From Tumidithrix helvetica (GTDB lineage Bacteria > Cyanobacteriota > Cyanobacteriia > Pseudanabaenales > Pseudanabaenaceae): a stretch of DNA of 64,000 nt. Positions 43,364-52,089 of the stretch are shown piece after piece (position 1 is the stretch's first letter; each line of letters opens with the position of its first letter). The notes below the pieces were generated by a model. It was given only the letters and a program-made list of their open reading frames with translations. It was not told where the DNA came from and ran no database searches. The DNA is taken from the NCBI RefSeq assembly GCF_965232925.1, contig NZ_CBDDRA010000023.1, forward strand, positions 10,424 through 74,423. The letters run 5' to 3'. A program made the position numbers and the translations under genes.

Positions 43364-44677
43364 ATGCAAAACACACCAAGTTTGCCCGAAGTCCATCGCA
43401 GTATTCCTGTACCCAATGGGGGTGGCTTTTGGCGTAAGTTATTTGCCTATGCAGGACCTGGATATCTCGTCTCTGTGGGCTACATGGATCCTGGTAATTG
43501 GGCAACCGATCTAGCGGGTGGCTCAAAATTTGGCTATGCACTTTTAAGTGTCATCCTGATTTCTAACCTGATGGCAGTCTTGTTGCAATCTCTGTGTGTC
43601 AGGTTAGGAGTGGCAACAGGCAAAGATTTGGCGCAAATGTGTCGAGCCTATTTTAGCCCCCGTGTAAGCTTTTGTTTGTGGGTGTTGTGCGAACTGGCGA
43701 TCGCTGCTTGTGACCTTGCTGAATTGCTTGGTAGTGCGATCGCTTTACAGCTTCTCTTTGGCATGCCCCTCGTTTGGGGAGTTTGCCTGACAGCCTTGGA
43801 TGTGCTTGTACTGCTATGCCTACAGAGCAAAGGCTTTCGCTATGTCGAAGCCTTGGTGATTATGCTGGTGTCAACCGTAGGAATTTGCTTTGTGGCACAG
43901 ATTATCTTTTCTCGTCCCGATCCAGCAGGGATCCTGTGGGGATATGTGCCAAGCATGAGCATTCTGCAAAATCCTGACAAGCTCTATATCGCCATGGGAA
44001 TTTTGGGTGCGACGGTGATGCCCCATAATTTATACCTACATTCAGCGATCGTCCAAACGCGAGCATGGGAACCCACGCCTAAAAAGAAATGGGAAGCGAT
44101 TAAATTTGGTACGATCGATTCCACCCTAGCGTTATCCCTCGCATTACTGATTAACTCTGCCATTCTGATTGTTGCGGCTGCCACATTCCACACTTCAGGA
44201 CATCACGATGTTGCCGAAATTCAGGATGCTTACAAACTCCTATCTCCGCTCTTGGGGGTTGGGGCAGCCAGTGCAATTTTTGGCATAGCACTATTGGCTT
44301 CAGGACAAAGTTCGACCTTGACAGCAACCTTAGCCGGACAGATCGTGCTGGAAGGCTTTTTGCAATTTCGCTTACCGCCTTGGTTGCGCCGCCTCGCCTC
44401 GCGTTTGCTAGCCATAATTCCTGCCCTGATCGCGATCGCTTACTTTGGCGAACAGTCAACAAGTAGCTTATTGATTTTTAGCCAAGTGGTTCTGAGTTTG
44501 CAATTATCGTTTGCGGTGGTGCCTCTGGTCATGTTTACCAGCGATCGCCGTTTGATGGGCGAGTTTGTCAATCCGCAATGGCTAAAGTGTTTGTCATGGT
44601 TGGTCGCGATCGCGATCGCCGTGTTGAATCTCTGGCTCCTATGGCAAACCCTATCTGGTTGGTTAGGCTATGCCTAA
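43364..44677 (+). CDS. mntH: Nramp family Mn2+/divalent metal transporter
   Basis: Proton-coupled importer of Mn2+ and Fe2+, important for supplying the photosystem II manganese cluster. The 437-residue protein (ATG 43364; the TTG at 43334 is less likely) has about eleven helices, the metal-binding DPGN in GYMDPGNWATD (helix 1) and MPHNLYLHSAIVQTR (helix 6). Both are the Nramp signatures, and the Met in MPH selects transition metals. Plasma-membrane location. Monocistronic, convergent with the GT4 gene. Confidence 0.94.
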   Translation: MQNTPSLPEVHRSIPVPNGGGFWRKLFAYAGPGYLVSVGYMDPGNWATDLAGGSKFGYALLSVILISNLMAVLLQSLCVRLGVATGKDLAQMCRAYFSPRVSFCLWVLCELAIAACDLAELLGSAIALQLLFGMPLVWGVCLTALDVLVLLCLQSKGFRYVEALVIMLVSTVGICFVAQIIFSRPDPAGILWGYVPSMSILQNPDKLYIAMGILGATVMPHNLYLHSAIVQTRAWEPTPKKKWEAIKFGTIDSTLALSLALLINSAILIVAAATFHTSGHHDVAEIQDAYKLLSPLLGVGAASAIFGIALLASGQSSTLTATLAGQIVLEGFLQFRLPPWLRRLASRLLAIIPALIAIAYFGEQSTSSLLIFSQVVLSLQLSFAVVPLVMFTSDRRLMGEFVNPQWLKCLSWLVAIAIAVLNLWLLWQTLSGWLGYA

Positions 44678-44689
44678 TTTCAGCGCTCA

Positions 44690-45721
44690 TCAGGACTTGT
44701 GTTTTGCGATCGCGTCGGCATAGATTTGCTCGTACTTTTGGGCGACGAGTTCCCAACTAAAATCCCGCGATCGCACCAAACCTAGTTCTGCATATTTTTG
44801 GCGCAAATTTTCATTTTCCAAGAGTAAATTAATCTGGTTCCCAATCTGGTCGTCCTCAGCCAAGATGCCATACTTTCCTTCTTCCAAAATTTCCCTTGCA
44901 CCCACATTCAAACTGGCAACAGTTGGAGTTCCTGCGGCGAGTGCCTCCACATAGGGAATACCAAAGCCCTCGTAGGTACTAGGCAAACAAAAGATCCAAG
45001 CACGGCGATAGAGTTCGCATAGAGCATCTTGAGAAACCCTGCCAAAGTTAAGAATACCTTCGCCTTCCATAGGCTTTTCTGCAACTGTCCAGAGTTCTGC
45101 CTGAGGGAATTTTGTTCTCACCTGCTGGCGAAAGATCTCTGCCAGAAATTCTCCTCGTTTGCGTCCTCCCGTTGTGCCGACAAATAGGATAGAGGGATGT
45201 TCTGATTTTTGACCTGGTGAGAAGCGATCGGTGTCTACACCATTAGGAACCACGATCGAGACTGCTGGAATACGCTTCTGTGTTGCCTTAGAAACCCCAA
45301 CATTTACATCTGCAATCCAAGCTCCTACTTTTTCTAAGCCCGCAAATACAGTTTGATAGGCTCTAAAGCGCCATGTCACGGCTGAGAGAGCTTCATCAAT
45401 GGCAGAACCGTGGAACGTACGCACCTGCGGATGTTTGCCAAACAACAGGAAATTATCCCCATGGGTATGCACGATATCAAACGCCGAGAAGTCCGTTTTT
45501 GCTAGATTGCCAGCCAGTAAAAATGCATGGAATTTTTTTAGTTTCGGCGCGATCGCATACTGATGCACCTGATAACGGCATTCTTCAAACCAAGGACTAA
45601 AGGTAAACATTGTGACATCATGACCGCGCTCTACGAGTACATTAGCTAGATAATGGGCTTGAAATGCTACCCCGCCCTTTGACTCGTTGGGCAGATCGAC
45701 ATGAGTCATTGCTATTTTCAT
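44690..45721 (-). CDS. Glycosyltransferase family 4 protein
   Basis: A 343-residue GT-B glycosyltransferase. The N-terminal acceptor domain has the typical PNESKGGVAFQAHYLANVL, HTHGDN and SVVPNGVDTDRF stretches. The C-terminal donor domain has LFVGTTGGRKRGEFL and the EX7E-type STYEGFGIPYVEALAAGTPTV (about 240-262). It should add a sugar to an envelope or exopolysaccharide chain in the cytoplasm. It is divergent from the SGNH/acyltransferase pair with 94 bp between starts. Confidence 0.9.
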   Translation of the reverse strand: MKIAMTHVDLPNESKGGVAFQAHYLANVLVERGHDVTMFTFSPWFEECRYQVHQYAIAPKLKKFHAFLLAGNLAKTDFSAFDIVHTHGDNFLLFGKHPQVRTFHGSAIDEALSAVTWRFRAYQTVFAGLEKVGAWIADVNVGVSKATQKRIPAVSIVVPNGVDTDRFSPGQKSEHPSILFVGTTGGRKRGEFLAEIFRQQVRTKFPQAELWTVAEKPMEGEGILNFGRVSQDALCELYRRAWIFCLPSTYEGFGIPYVEALAAGTPTVASLNVGAREILEEGKYGILAEDDQIGNQINLLLENENLRQKYAELGLVRSRDFSWELVAQKYEQIYADAIAKHKS

Positions 45722-45815
45722 ACTCTAATTTCCTTCCCAAATGTCGATTTTAAGATCTTGTCTACTATAGAATCACTTTGGTCAGACTAGGTAATCGATC
45801 GCGGGTAGATCCATC

Positions 45816-46577
45816 ATGGTTGTTAAAATTCGCTATATTTTAGTTGCTGTTCTTATCCTTGGGCTTTGTGGCTCTATCGGTCTTAACATTTTGCTCTACT
45901 TAAGAGGGGTAGATCTCTTTTTGCAATTAAATCGGGTTCGCCTCGATCCATTGGGATTACAGGGATATACTCCTATCAATGAGCGAGAAACGATCGCAAG
46001 CGATCGAAAACCTGTGGTTATTTTTTTTGGTGATTCTCGTGCCTTTGAATGGACACCTCCACAAAATCTGCTCGATAGTTTAATCGTTAATCGCGGAATT
46101 AACGGACAGACATCCATTCAAGTAGCTGGACGCTTTGATGCCCATATTACTCCGCTACGCCCAAAGGTGATGGTGCTCCAAGTAGGTGTTAACGATCTCA
46201 AAACCATTGCACTTTTTCCCAACGAGAGCGCTCAGATTGTGAGAAATTGTAAAGAGCATATTAAACTGATCGTCGATCGCGCCAAACAACACAATATCAA
46301 GATTATCTTAACCACCATTTTCCCTGTGGGCGAGCCGTCTCTTGAGTGGCGACTCTTTTGGTCTGAGGAGGTCGATCGCGCGATCGCGGAAGTCAATCAA
46401 TACATCCTGTCATTAAAAGGCGATCGGGTAATTGTCTTAGATACAACCCCGATATTGGCAAATCCGCAAGGTAGGGTTCAGCCAGACTACAGCCGTGATT
46501 TTTTACACTTAAATGCAGAAGGATATGCTGCGCTAAATCGGCAGCTAGCTCCTATCCTCTCAGACCTGTTGCGTTGA
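45816..46577 (+). CDS. SGNH/GDSL hydrolase, membrane-anchored
   Basis: A 253-residue SGNH-fold esterase. The first ~30 residues form a signal anchor (VAVLILGLCGSIGLNILLYL). Catalytic blocks: GDSR (block I, Ser in FFGDSRAFEW near residue 73), the Gly block GINGQTS, the Asn block LQVGVNDLKT and the Asp-His block DFLHLNAEGY near residue 230. It should act on ester groups outside the cytoplasmic membrane. It is followed by an acyltransferase-3 gene, the usual fusion partner of SGNH domains in glycan O-acetylation. Confidence 0.88.
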   Translation: MVVKIRYILVAVLILGLCGSIGLNILLYLRGVDLFLQLNRVRLDPLGLQGYTPINERETIASDRKPVVIFFGDSRAFEWTPPQNLLDSLIVNRGINGQTSIQVAGRFDAHITPLRPKVMVLQVGVNDLKTIALFPNESAQIVRNCKEHIKLIVDRAKQHNIKIILTTIFPVGEPSLEWRLFWSEEVDRAIAEVNQYILSLKGDRVIVLDTTPILANPQGRVQPDYSRDFLHLNAEGYAALNRQLAPILSDLLR

Positions 46578-46704
46578 GCCTATTACGTTGAGGATTTTGC
46601 GTTGAGAATTTTTGTAGGTCGTCGTCATTGCCCTCAAGGTGAAATCTGTTAGCTCTGAAGGTCTTGTAGCCCTTATAGTAGATGCATTCTTAGGAACTTA
46701 TATC

Positions 46705-47979
46705 ATGACTTCCAAAACATCATCTCAACCTCGGATTGAGTGGTTAGACATGCTAAGAGCGCTTTGTGCCATAGAAATTGCTGGTCATCATTGGCTCCGT
46801 GCCTGTTTGCACGTTCATCTATTTGAGAATACAAGCGTATCAAAACAGTTTCGCAACTTTATTTGGAGCTACAAAAATAATAATGCTGGAACTCAGCTAT
46901 TCCAAAATTTTCCTAATCCTTTACTGTTAGATAGCCAGAATAGCTTTTCGGCAGCTTTGACTAATTTTACAGGATTTTTATTTGGGTTTGGTTGGGAAGC
47001 CGTCAATGTTTTTATTTTACTAAGCGGTTTTTCTTTAGCCTTGGGTTTGGGAGATTGGCCCGAGCGCGCAAAAGAATATTGGATGGGATGGTACAAACGT
47101 CGGCTCAAACGCATTCTATTCCCTTATTATCTAATCGCTGGAATTTTACTTTTCAGTTATATCTTTATTTATTTGGGTTCCAGTCTGCCTTTCTTCGATC
47201 CTGTGCGACCGAAAATACAAGAGAAAATAGGTAAAGGTTGGCTAGAACTTCTAGTCAGTCAAGTCTTTTTAATCAGTCCTTGGCAATCTAGTCTAAAGGC
47301 GACCTTCTTTTCTCCTGCTTGGTGGTTTATCCCTGCCATTATTGTCGCTTATCTTTTCTTTCCTTTTTTCTTTTGGATATTGGCTAAGTTTGGCAGTAAA
47401 GCACTTTTAGGATTTACTTTTTTAGTCTCAACGGTCTCCTATTGGTTATCAGCAAAAGGTGTTCCAGTAGAGGAAAATGCTTTATATCACGTCATTCTAT
47501 TTGAATCATTCAATTTCACACTGGGCATGGTTTTAGGGCGTTGGTTTAGTCAACCAGCCAAGAGAGCCAAACTAGAGGCACTGGTGTCTAAGCCGATCGC
47601 GATCGCTGTGGGAGTGCTTTTGGTTTTAGCAGGTAATTTGATGAATTGGTTTGAGCCTTTATACCCTCTCAGTAGTATCTTCTTTACTTCAGGGCTAGTA
47701 ATTGTTGGCATAAATATCTCAAATCTCTTTTTAGGAATTCCGATCGTATCTAAACTTAAAAAGATCGATTCCTATATGTTCTATCTGATCCATCAGTTAC
47801 TGGCTTACATCATTGCCCTCGTGCTTAGCTATATTTTGCGAGCATACACGACTTCTTTAGGAATATTGATCTACTTCGCTGCGGTACTCTTAGCAACCTC
47901 CATATTCCTCAAATTTTATTTGTGGTTGGAAGGAAAAGCTCTACTCTGGCTTCAAAACAGAAAACCTTCTACAGGCTAA
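46705..47979 (+). CDS. Acyltransferase 3 family membrane protein
   Basis: About 424 residues from ATG 46705. The N-terminus RIEWLDMLRALCAIEIAGHHW carries the acyltransferase-3 motif (conserved Arg and the catalytic His in GHHW), followed by about ten helices. The family O-acylates exported glycans using acyl groups carried across the membrane. The neighbouring SGNH gene (128 bp upstream, same strand) supports a two-protein O-acylation system. Codon use is less HIP1-rich than neighbours. Confidence 0.87.
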   Translation: MTSKTSSQPRIEWLDMLRALCAIEIAGHHWLRACLHVHLFENTSVSKQFRNFIWSYKNNNAGTQLFQNFPNPLLLDSQNSFSAALTNFTGFLFGFGWEAVNVFILLSGFSLALGLGDWPERAKEYWMGWYKRRLKRILFPYYLIAGILLFSYIFIYLGSSLPFFDPVRPKIQEKIGKGWLELLVSQVFLISPWQSSLKATFFSPAWWFIPAIIVAYLFFPFFFWILAKFGSKALLGFTFLVSTVSYWLSAKGVPVEENALYHVILFESFNFTLGMVLGRWFSQPAKRAKLEALVSKPIAIAVGVLLVLAGNLMNWFEPLYPLSSIFFTSGLVIVGINISNLFLGIPIVSKLKKIDSYMFYLIHQLLAYIIALVLSYILRAYTTSLGILIYFAAVLLATSIFLKFYLWLEGKALLWLQNRKPSTG

Positions 47980-47994
47980 TTTTAGGAGCTTTTA

Positions 47995-48054
47995 GTGGGG
48001 GAAGTATTCCCAATCTAATTAAGGCTACGAGCAATTGCCTTTTGCACTTCCCCC
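47995..48054 (+). terminator. Nested inverted repeat after the acyltransferase gene
   Basis: Outer arms GGGGGAAGT (47997-48005) and ACTTCCCCC (48046-48054) enclose inner arms AAGGC (48021-48025) and GCCTT. It lies 16 bp after the stop and could end transcription, but there is no long T run. Confidence 0.5.
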
Positions 48055-48065
48055 TTATGCTCCTG

Positions 48066-48176
48066 CTATACCAATTTCACTTGAATTTGCAACAGATCGA
48101 GGTTTGAGTTCCACGCTTCGCGCAGTCTTTCAAAAACAATGCGCCGCATTCCTTTTTGAAAATGGCATTAGAAGTT
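48066..48176 (+). repeat. ~110-bp dispersed repeat, copy A
   Basis: TATACCAATTTCACTTGAAT, ACAGATCGAGGTTT, GTTCCACGCTTCGCGCAGTC, TTTCAAAAA and TTTTTGAAAATGGCAT occur in the same order as in the reverse complement of 53431-53541. In this copy the internal hairpin is degraded. A non-autonomous, MITE-like or REP-like element. Confidence 0.8.
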
Positions 48177-48211
48177 TTCGCTAGATCTTGGAAAACGCCA
48201 CCACTCAACGG

Positions 48212-49459
48212 TCAGCCCCCGTAAAGATGACGATATCGTAGGGCTTGTAGTCCTACTAGTCCCAAGCGATCGCTTAAACTCAGTTGAGCTAAAGGATCGA
48301 GTAGGGGCTGTTCGTAGGCAGGGACATCACCTCGTTGGAAATCATTGGCGATACTAATCCGCGCATGGGTTGCATGGCTACTGGAACTTCCACCCCAGTG
48401 ATGGACTAGTCCATTCCAACATAAAACAGAGCCAGCTTTGGCAGGTAAGGCTCGAATACTTTGCAGATCGAATCCTTGGTGATATTCAGTCAGCCGTTCT
48501 GTCGAACCATAGGTAGGATCGAGATTGGCGGGCACAATATACATACATCCATTCAAAGGTGTGGCATCGGTTAAGGGAATCCAAAGATTGACTGTATCGG
48601 TCATGCGATCGGAACGCAGAGGAGAGTCTGTACGGTCAATATGAGGTCGCCAACCCCGATCGCTTTTTTGCGGATCGATATACCAAGCCCAAAAGCCAGG
48701 GAACTGGCGATAATTGTCACCTAAGATTGCAGAGAGAAGGGGTGATAGACGTTGGAACAGTTGCCAAACTTGGTCGTAAACAAGGATAAACACGGGACGA
48801 ATCCCCGCATTTCTCAATCGTTCGATGCCTACCCTAAGTTGCTCGATCGCGGCGATCGGTATGAGATCGTCAATTTGAAAATACCCTTCCTCTTTGATGC
48901 GATCGATGAATATCTGTAACTGTTCGGGTGAAAGGTCAACCTTGTCTTCTGGAGAATTCGCAAAGTTGGTAATACTGAGTTCGGGAGCGATCTCTAGCCA
49001 AAATTCTGGATCTAGAATTCGTTCTGGATCTAAGCGATCGGGTGGCAGGGCTAGCGATGCTCGGGTAATATCCAAGCCTTCTGAATACAGTCCATGCCAA
49101 AAAGAGATTTGTGCAATTTGAATATAGAGATCGGGGCGATTGGGTGTGAGTTCTAAGGCTTTTTTATACTGCGCGATCGCTGAGGCAATTTCTCCCTGTT
49201 TTGCTAAGGTTTCGCCCCACTGGACAAAGACATCGGCAGCTTTGGCATAGGTCGCAGTGGCGGCATCGGGTTTTCCCATGGCTTTGAGGGCATCGCCCAT
49301 GGTTTGGTAAGCATCGACAAAATTAGGATCGATCGCTAAAATTTTTTCGCAGGTAGCGATCGCATTGAGTGGTTTGCCACCCCGTAAATGCGCGATCGCT
49401 TGTTCGTATAAGTCCTGCGTCAAGGGTTGCGCTAAGTTTGGAGCATTTGGGTTGACCAT
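48212..49459 (-). CDS. TPR-phytanoyl-CoA dioxygenase (PhyH) fusion
   Basis: About 415 residues from ATG 49459. TPR repeats fill residues ~15-140 (YEQAIAHLRGGKPLNAIATC, YQTMGDALKAMGKPDAATAT), followed by a PhyH-type Fe(II)/2-oxoglutarate oxygenase domain from about 205. The metal triad is suggested by HIDRTD (His-x-Asp near residue 274) and the distal His in LVHHWGGSS near 365, with Arg in HARISI. It probably hydroxylates a small molecule or protein-bound substrate, with TPRs giving partner binding. Substrate unknown. Confidence 0.82.
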   Translation of the reverse strand: MVNPNAPNLAQPLTQDLYEQAIAHLRGGKPLNAIATCEKILAIDPNFVDAYQTMGDALKAMGKPDAATATYAKAADVFVQWGETLAKQGEIASAIAQYKKALELTPNRPDLYIQIAQISFWHGLYSEGLDITRASLALPPDRLDPERILDPEFWLEIAPELSITNFANSPEDKVDLSPEQLQIFIDRIKEEGYFQIDDLIPIAAIEQLRVGIERLRNAGIRPVFILVYDQVWQLFQRLSPLLSAILGDNYRQFPGFWAWYIDPQKSDRGWRPHIDRTDSPLRSDRMTDTVNLWIPLTDATPLNGCMYIVPANLDPTYGSTERLTEYHQGFDLQSIRALPAKAGSVLCWNGLVHHWGGSSSSHATHARISIANDFQRGDVPAYEQPLLDPLAQLSLSDRLGLVGLQALRYRHLYGG

Positions 49460-49612
49460 ACTGCTATAGAAATCCGTACTGTTGTGGTGACAATATGTCG
49501 GGCAATGATTGTCTCTCAAATAGCGTACCCTACGCACGACTCATTTAAGATTGCCTAGCAACAAGCTTTGTATAATAAAAAGAGCGATCCAGCCGTAAAA
49601 GGTAGCCATTCT

Positions 49613-50188
49613 ATGAACGCCCTCACCATTAGCCTAGACCCCATCTTTGAACTCACCGACGAAAAACTTTGGCAACTCTGCCAACAAAATCGCGATTTAA
49701 GATTTGAGCGCAGCGCTCGAGGAGAACTGACAATTATGGCTCCAGAAGGAAGCGAGACAGGAATGCGTAGCATCGAGTTCGGTGCAGACTTAGTCATTTG
49801 GAATCGGCAGAAAAAACTAGGTGTTGCTTTTGGGTCTTCAACAGGCTTTATCCTACCCAATGGAGCCATGCGATCGCCCGATGCCTCATGGATTGCCAAA
49901 GAACGCTGGTCAGCACTCACCCCCGCACAGCAAGTAGGATTTGCCCCCATTTGTCCTGACTTTGCGATCGAACTCATGTCCCCCAGCGATAGCCTGTCAG
50001 CGACCCAAGCCAAAATGCAAGAATATCGAGACAACGGCACGAAGCTAGGCTGGCTGATTAACCGCAAAGATCGGCAGGTCGAAATCTATCGCATCGGTCA
50101 ACCCGTCGAAATCTTGCAAGCACCTACCACCCTCTCAGGTGAAGATGTTTTACCCGAATTTATCCTCAGCCTAGACTTGATTTGGTAA
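49613..50188 (+). CDS. Uma2 family PD-(D/E)XK-like nuclease
   Basis: A 191-residue Uma2 (DUF820) protein, a restriction-endonuclease-like fold very expanded in cyanobacteria. Core residues: RSPDASWI with the Asp near residue 88, and FAIELMSPSDS with the Glu near 121 followed by AKMQEYRDNGTKLGWLI. ATG 49613 begins MNALTISLDPIFELTDEKLW, the standard N-terminus. Function unproven; suggested roles include mobile or defence-like nucleases. A second, divergent member lies at 55693-56337. Confidence 0.87.
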   Translation: MNALTISLDPIFELTDEKLWQLCQQNRDLRFERSARGELTIMAPEGSETGMRSIEFGADLVIWNRQKKLGVAFGSSTGFILPNGAMRSPDASWIAKERWSALTPAQQVGFAPICPDFAIELMSPSDSLSATQAKMQEYRDNGTKLGWLINRKDRQVEIYRIGQPVEILQAPTTLSGEDVLPEFILSLDLIW

Positions 50189-50551
50189 TCGCAGCACACG
50201 TACTTAGGATATTGGATGAACCTGCGCGATCGCAAAGCTTGAGTTTCGCGATCGTACAACCTAGCCCAGAGATCTGTGCCTGTGAGCAATCTAGGTGAAG
50301 ATAATACTTGTATTTACCCGAGGAATTATAAGCTTTGCAAACTGCGATCGCTGCGACCGTACAACTTAGCGATCGGGGCAAAAGATTCTCGCTATTGCGA
50401 ATAGGCATGAAAAATAAGGGTTATAGGGCGAGGCTATTGAGAATTAAGCAATGAATATAGGTAATCTGACTCATAGAATTGTTAAAAACTATTAAAAAGC
50501 TTTAAGATGGGCTAGTTACTTGAGTTTATTACTAATCAATCTAGAACTTAC
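50189..50551. other. Intergenic region upstream of desB
   Basis: 363 bp with no supported gene. It contains two near-identical 17-mers, CGATCGTACAACCTAGC (50249-50265) and CGACCGTACAACTTAGC (50354-50370), and several HIP1-like sites. The last 100 bp are AT-rich and probably contain the desB promoter. Confidence 0.45.
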
Positions 50552-51646
50552 GTGCAACTTCAACTTACAAAACAACCGATAAACCTAGACAATCCGCTTG
50601 AAGACGAATCTTCTACAAAGCAAACCGAACTCCCATTTACTTTTCAAGATCTCAAAGCGGCTATTCCACCTGAATGCTTTATTCCCTCAACTGGGCGATC
50701 GCTCGCCTATTTTTTTTGGGATATGTTTGTGGTAGCAGCATTGTATGTCGCAGCTTACACGATTGATGCTTGGTGGGTTTACCCCATTTTTTGGGCGAGT
50801 GCTGGCACCATGTTTTGGGCGCTGTTTGTCGTCGGTCATGACTGCGGACATGGTTCTTTTTCTAAACTAAAGTGGCTCAACAATCTCATTGGTCACATCT
50901 CCCACACGCTCATTCTCGTTCCCTATCATGGCTGGCGCATTAGCCATCGCACCCACCACCAAAACACTGGGAATATCGATACCGATGAGAGTTGGTATCC
51001 TGTGACAGAGAGCAAATATCGCAGCATGACATGGCTAGAGAAATTCCTGCGTTTCGAGTCTATTCTGTTTCTTTACCCTCTTTATTTGTTTGGGCGATCG
51101 CCCGATCGGGAACAAGGTTCTCACTTCTCTCCCAATAGCCCACTGTTCCGTCCTTCTGAGAAATCGGACATTATTACGAGTACTACCCTCTGGGTATTGA
51201 TGGTTGGCTTTTTAGGATATATCGGGTTTGCCTTTGGCTTTGTGTTTTTGCTGAAGTTCTACATCGTTCCTTATGTCATCTTTGTGATGTGGTTAGACCT
51301 CGTAACCTATTTACACCATACAGAATCTGATATTCCTTGGTATCGCGGCAAAGATTGGTACTTCCTCAAGGGAGCGCTATCCACGATCGATCGGAGCTAT
51401 GGCTTTATCGATGACATTCATCACAATATTGGTACGCATGTAGCCCACCATATCTTTATTGGAATGCCTCATTACCATTTAAAGACTGCAACGGCTGCCC
51501 TAAAGCCCGTGCTGGGTTCTTACTACCGCGAATCTAAGGTTCCGATTTGGCGGGCATTTTTAGATTCCCATGACTCTTGTCACTTTGTGGCTGACACAGG
51601 TAGCAATATCTATCAAAAGTCTAAAAAAGAACTCCCGAACCTATGA
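50552..51646 (+). CDS. desB: Omega-3 (delta-15) fatty acid desaturase, DesB-like
   Basis: Membrane desaturase that adds the omega-3 double bond to lipid-linked fatty acids, important for membrane fluidity in the cold. The 364-residue protein shows the three His boxes: HDCGHGSF (near residue 92), HRTHHQNTGN (near 129) and HVAHHIF (near 290), with four main helices. The start is GTG 50552; no ATG lies near the conserved N-terminus. A hairpin terminator follows about 50 bp after the stop. DesB is the best match among Des types by box sequences. Confidence 0.9.
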   Translation: MQLQLTKQPINLDNPLEDESSTKQTELPFTFQDLKAAIPPECFIPSTGRSLAYFFWDMFVVAALYVAAYTIDAWWVYPIFWASAGTMFWALFVVGHDCGHGSFSKLKWLNNLIGHISHTLILVPYHGWRISHRTHHQNTGNIDTDESWYPVTESKYRSMTWLEKFLRFESILFLYPLYLFGRSPDREQGSHFSPNSPLFRPSEKSDIITSTTLWVLMVGFLGYIGFAFGFVFLLKFYIVPYVIFVMWLDLVTYLHHTESDIPWYRGKDWYFLKGALSTIDRSYGFIDDIHHNIGTHVAHHIFIGMPHYHLKTATAALKPVLGSYYRESKVPIWRAFLDSHDSCHFVADTGSNIYQKSKKELPNL

Positions 51647-51698
51647 TTTCCCATTACCAAATTAAACCTTGGAAATCTAAAGTTACATCTAAATAAAT

Positions 51699-51741
51699 GA
51701 AATTGGATAAGGGGGTGATGCTCCTTGTCCATTTCTTTTTT
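51699..51741 (+). terminator. Terminator after desB
   Basis: GAAATTGGATAAGG (51699-51712) pairs with CCTTGTCCATTTC (51723-51735) with small mismatches, followed by a T-rich tract TTTTTTC. Confidence 0.75.
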
Positions 51742-51801
51742 CTTTTCTCAAAGGTTTTCTGCTAATAATAGATAGACAAACTCTTATATATACTTCACTT
51801 T

Positions 51802-52008
51802 ATGTACGCCAAATCGCAGCTACTTCTAGGGGTTTCTATCGTTACAGCGATCGCTTTTGTCGGCTGTATTTTTGAGCTTTCTTCGGGCGAACCGCAATGG
51901 GGCAGTCTGGCAACATGGTCGATCCTCGTTGCTAGTTTACCAAGCACAGTTTTCTGTTTCCTGACTGCGGTTAAGTTAGCAAAAGCCTCCATGAATGGCG
52001 AACAGTAG
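51802..52008 (+). CDS. Small two-helix membrane protein
   Basis: A 68-residue protein with two hydrophobic helices (LLLGVSIVTAIAFVGCIF and WSILVASLPSTVFCFLTAV) separated by a short loop SSGEPQWGS, and a basic/acidic C-terminus KASMNGEQ. It has its own AT-rich promoter region after the desB terminator. Length and layout resemble short conserved cyanobacterial membrane proteins; no function can be given. Confidence 0.62.
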   Translation: MYAKSQLLLGVSIVTAIAFVGCIFELSSGEPQWGSLATWSILVASLPSTVFCFLTAVKLAKASMNGEQ

Positions 52009-52089
52009 TTAGCTTTTAGCAATTAGCTTTTAGCTTTCAATCTCAGACAACCGAAAACTGAAAACTGACGACTTGACAACAAAATCCCA

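Noticed and set aside
50166..50408. 80-codon minus-strand frame between Uma2 and desB
   Set aside because: No start signal or recognisable features; overlaps the Uma2 3' end.
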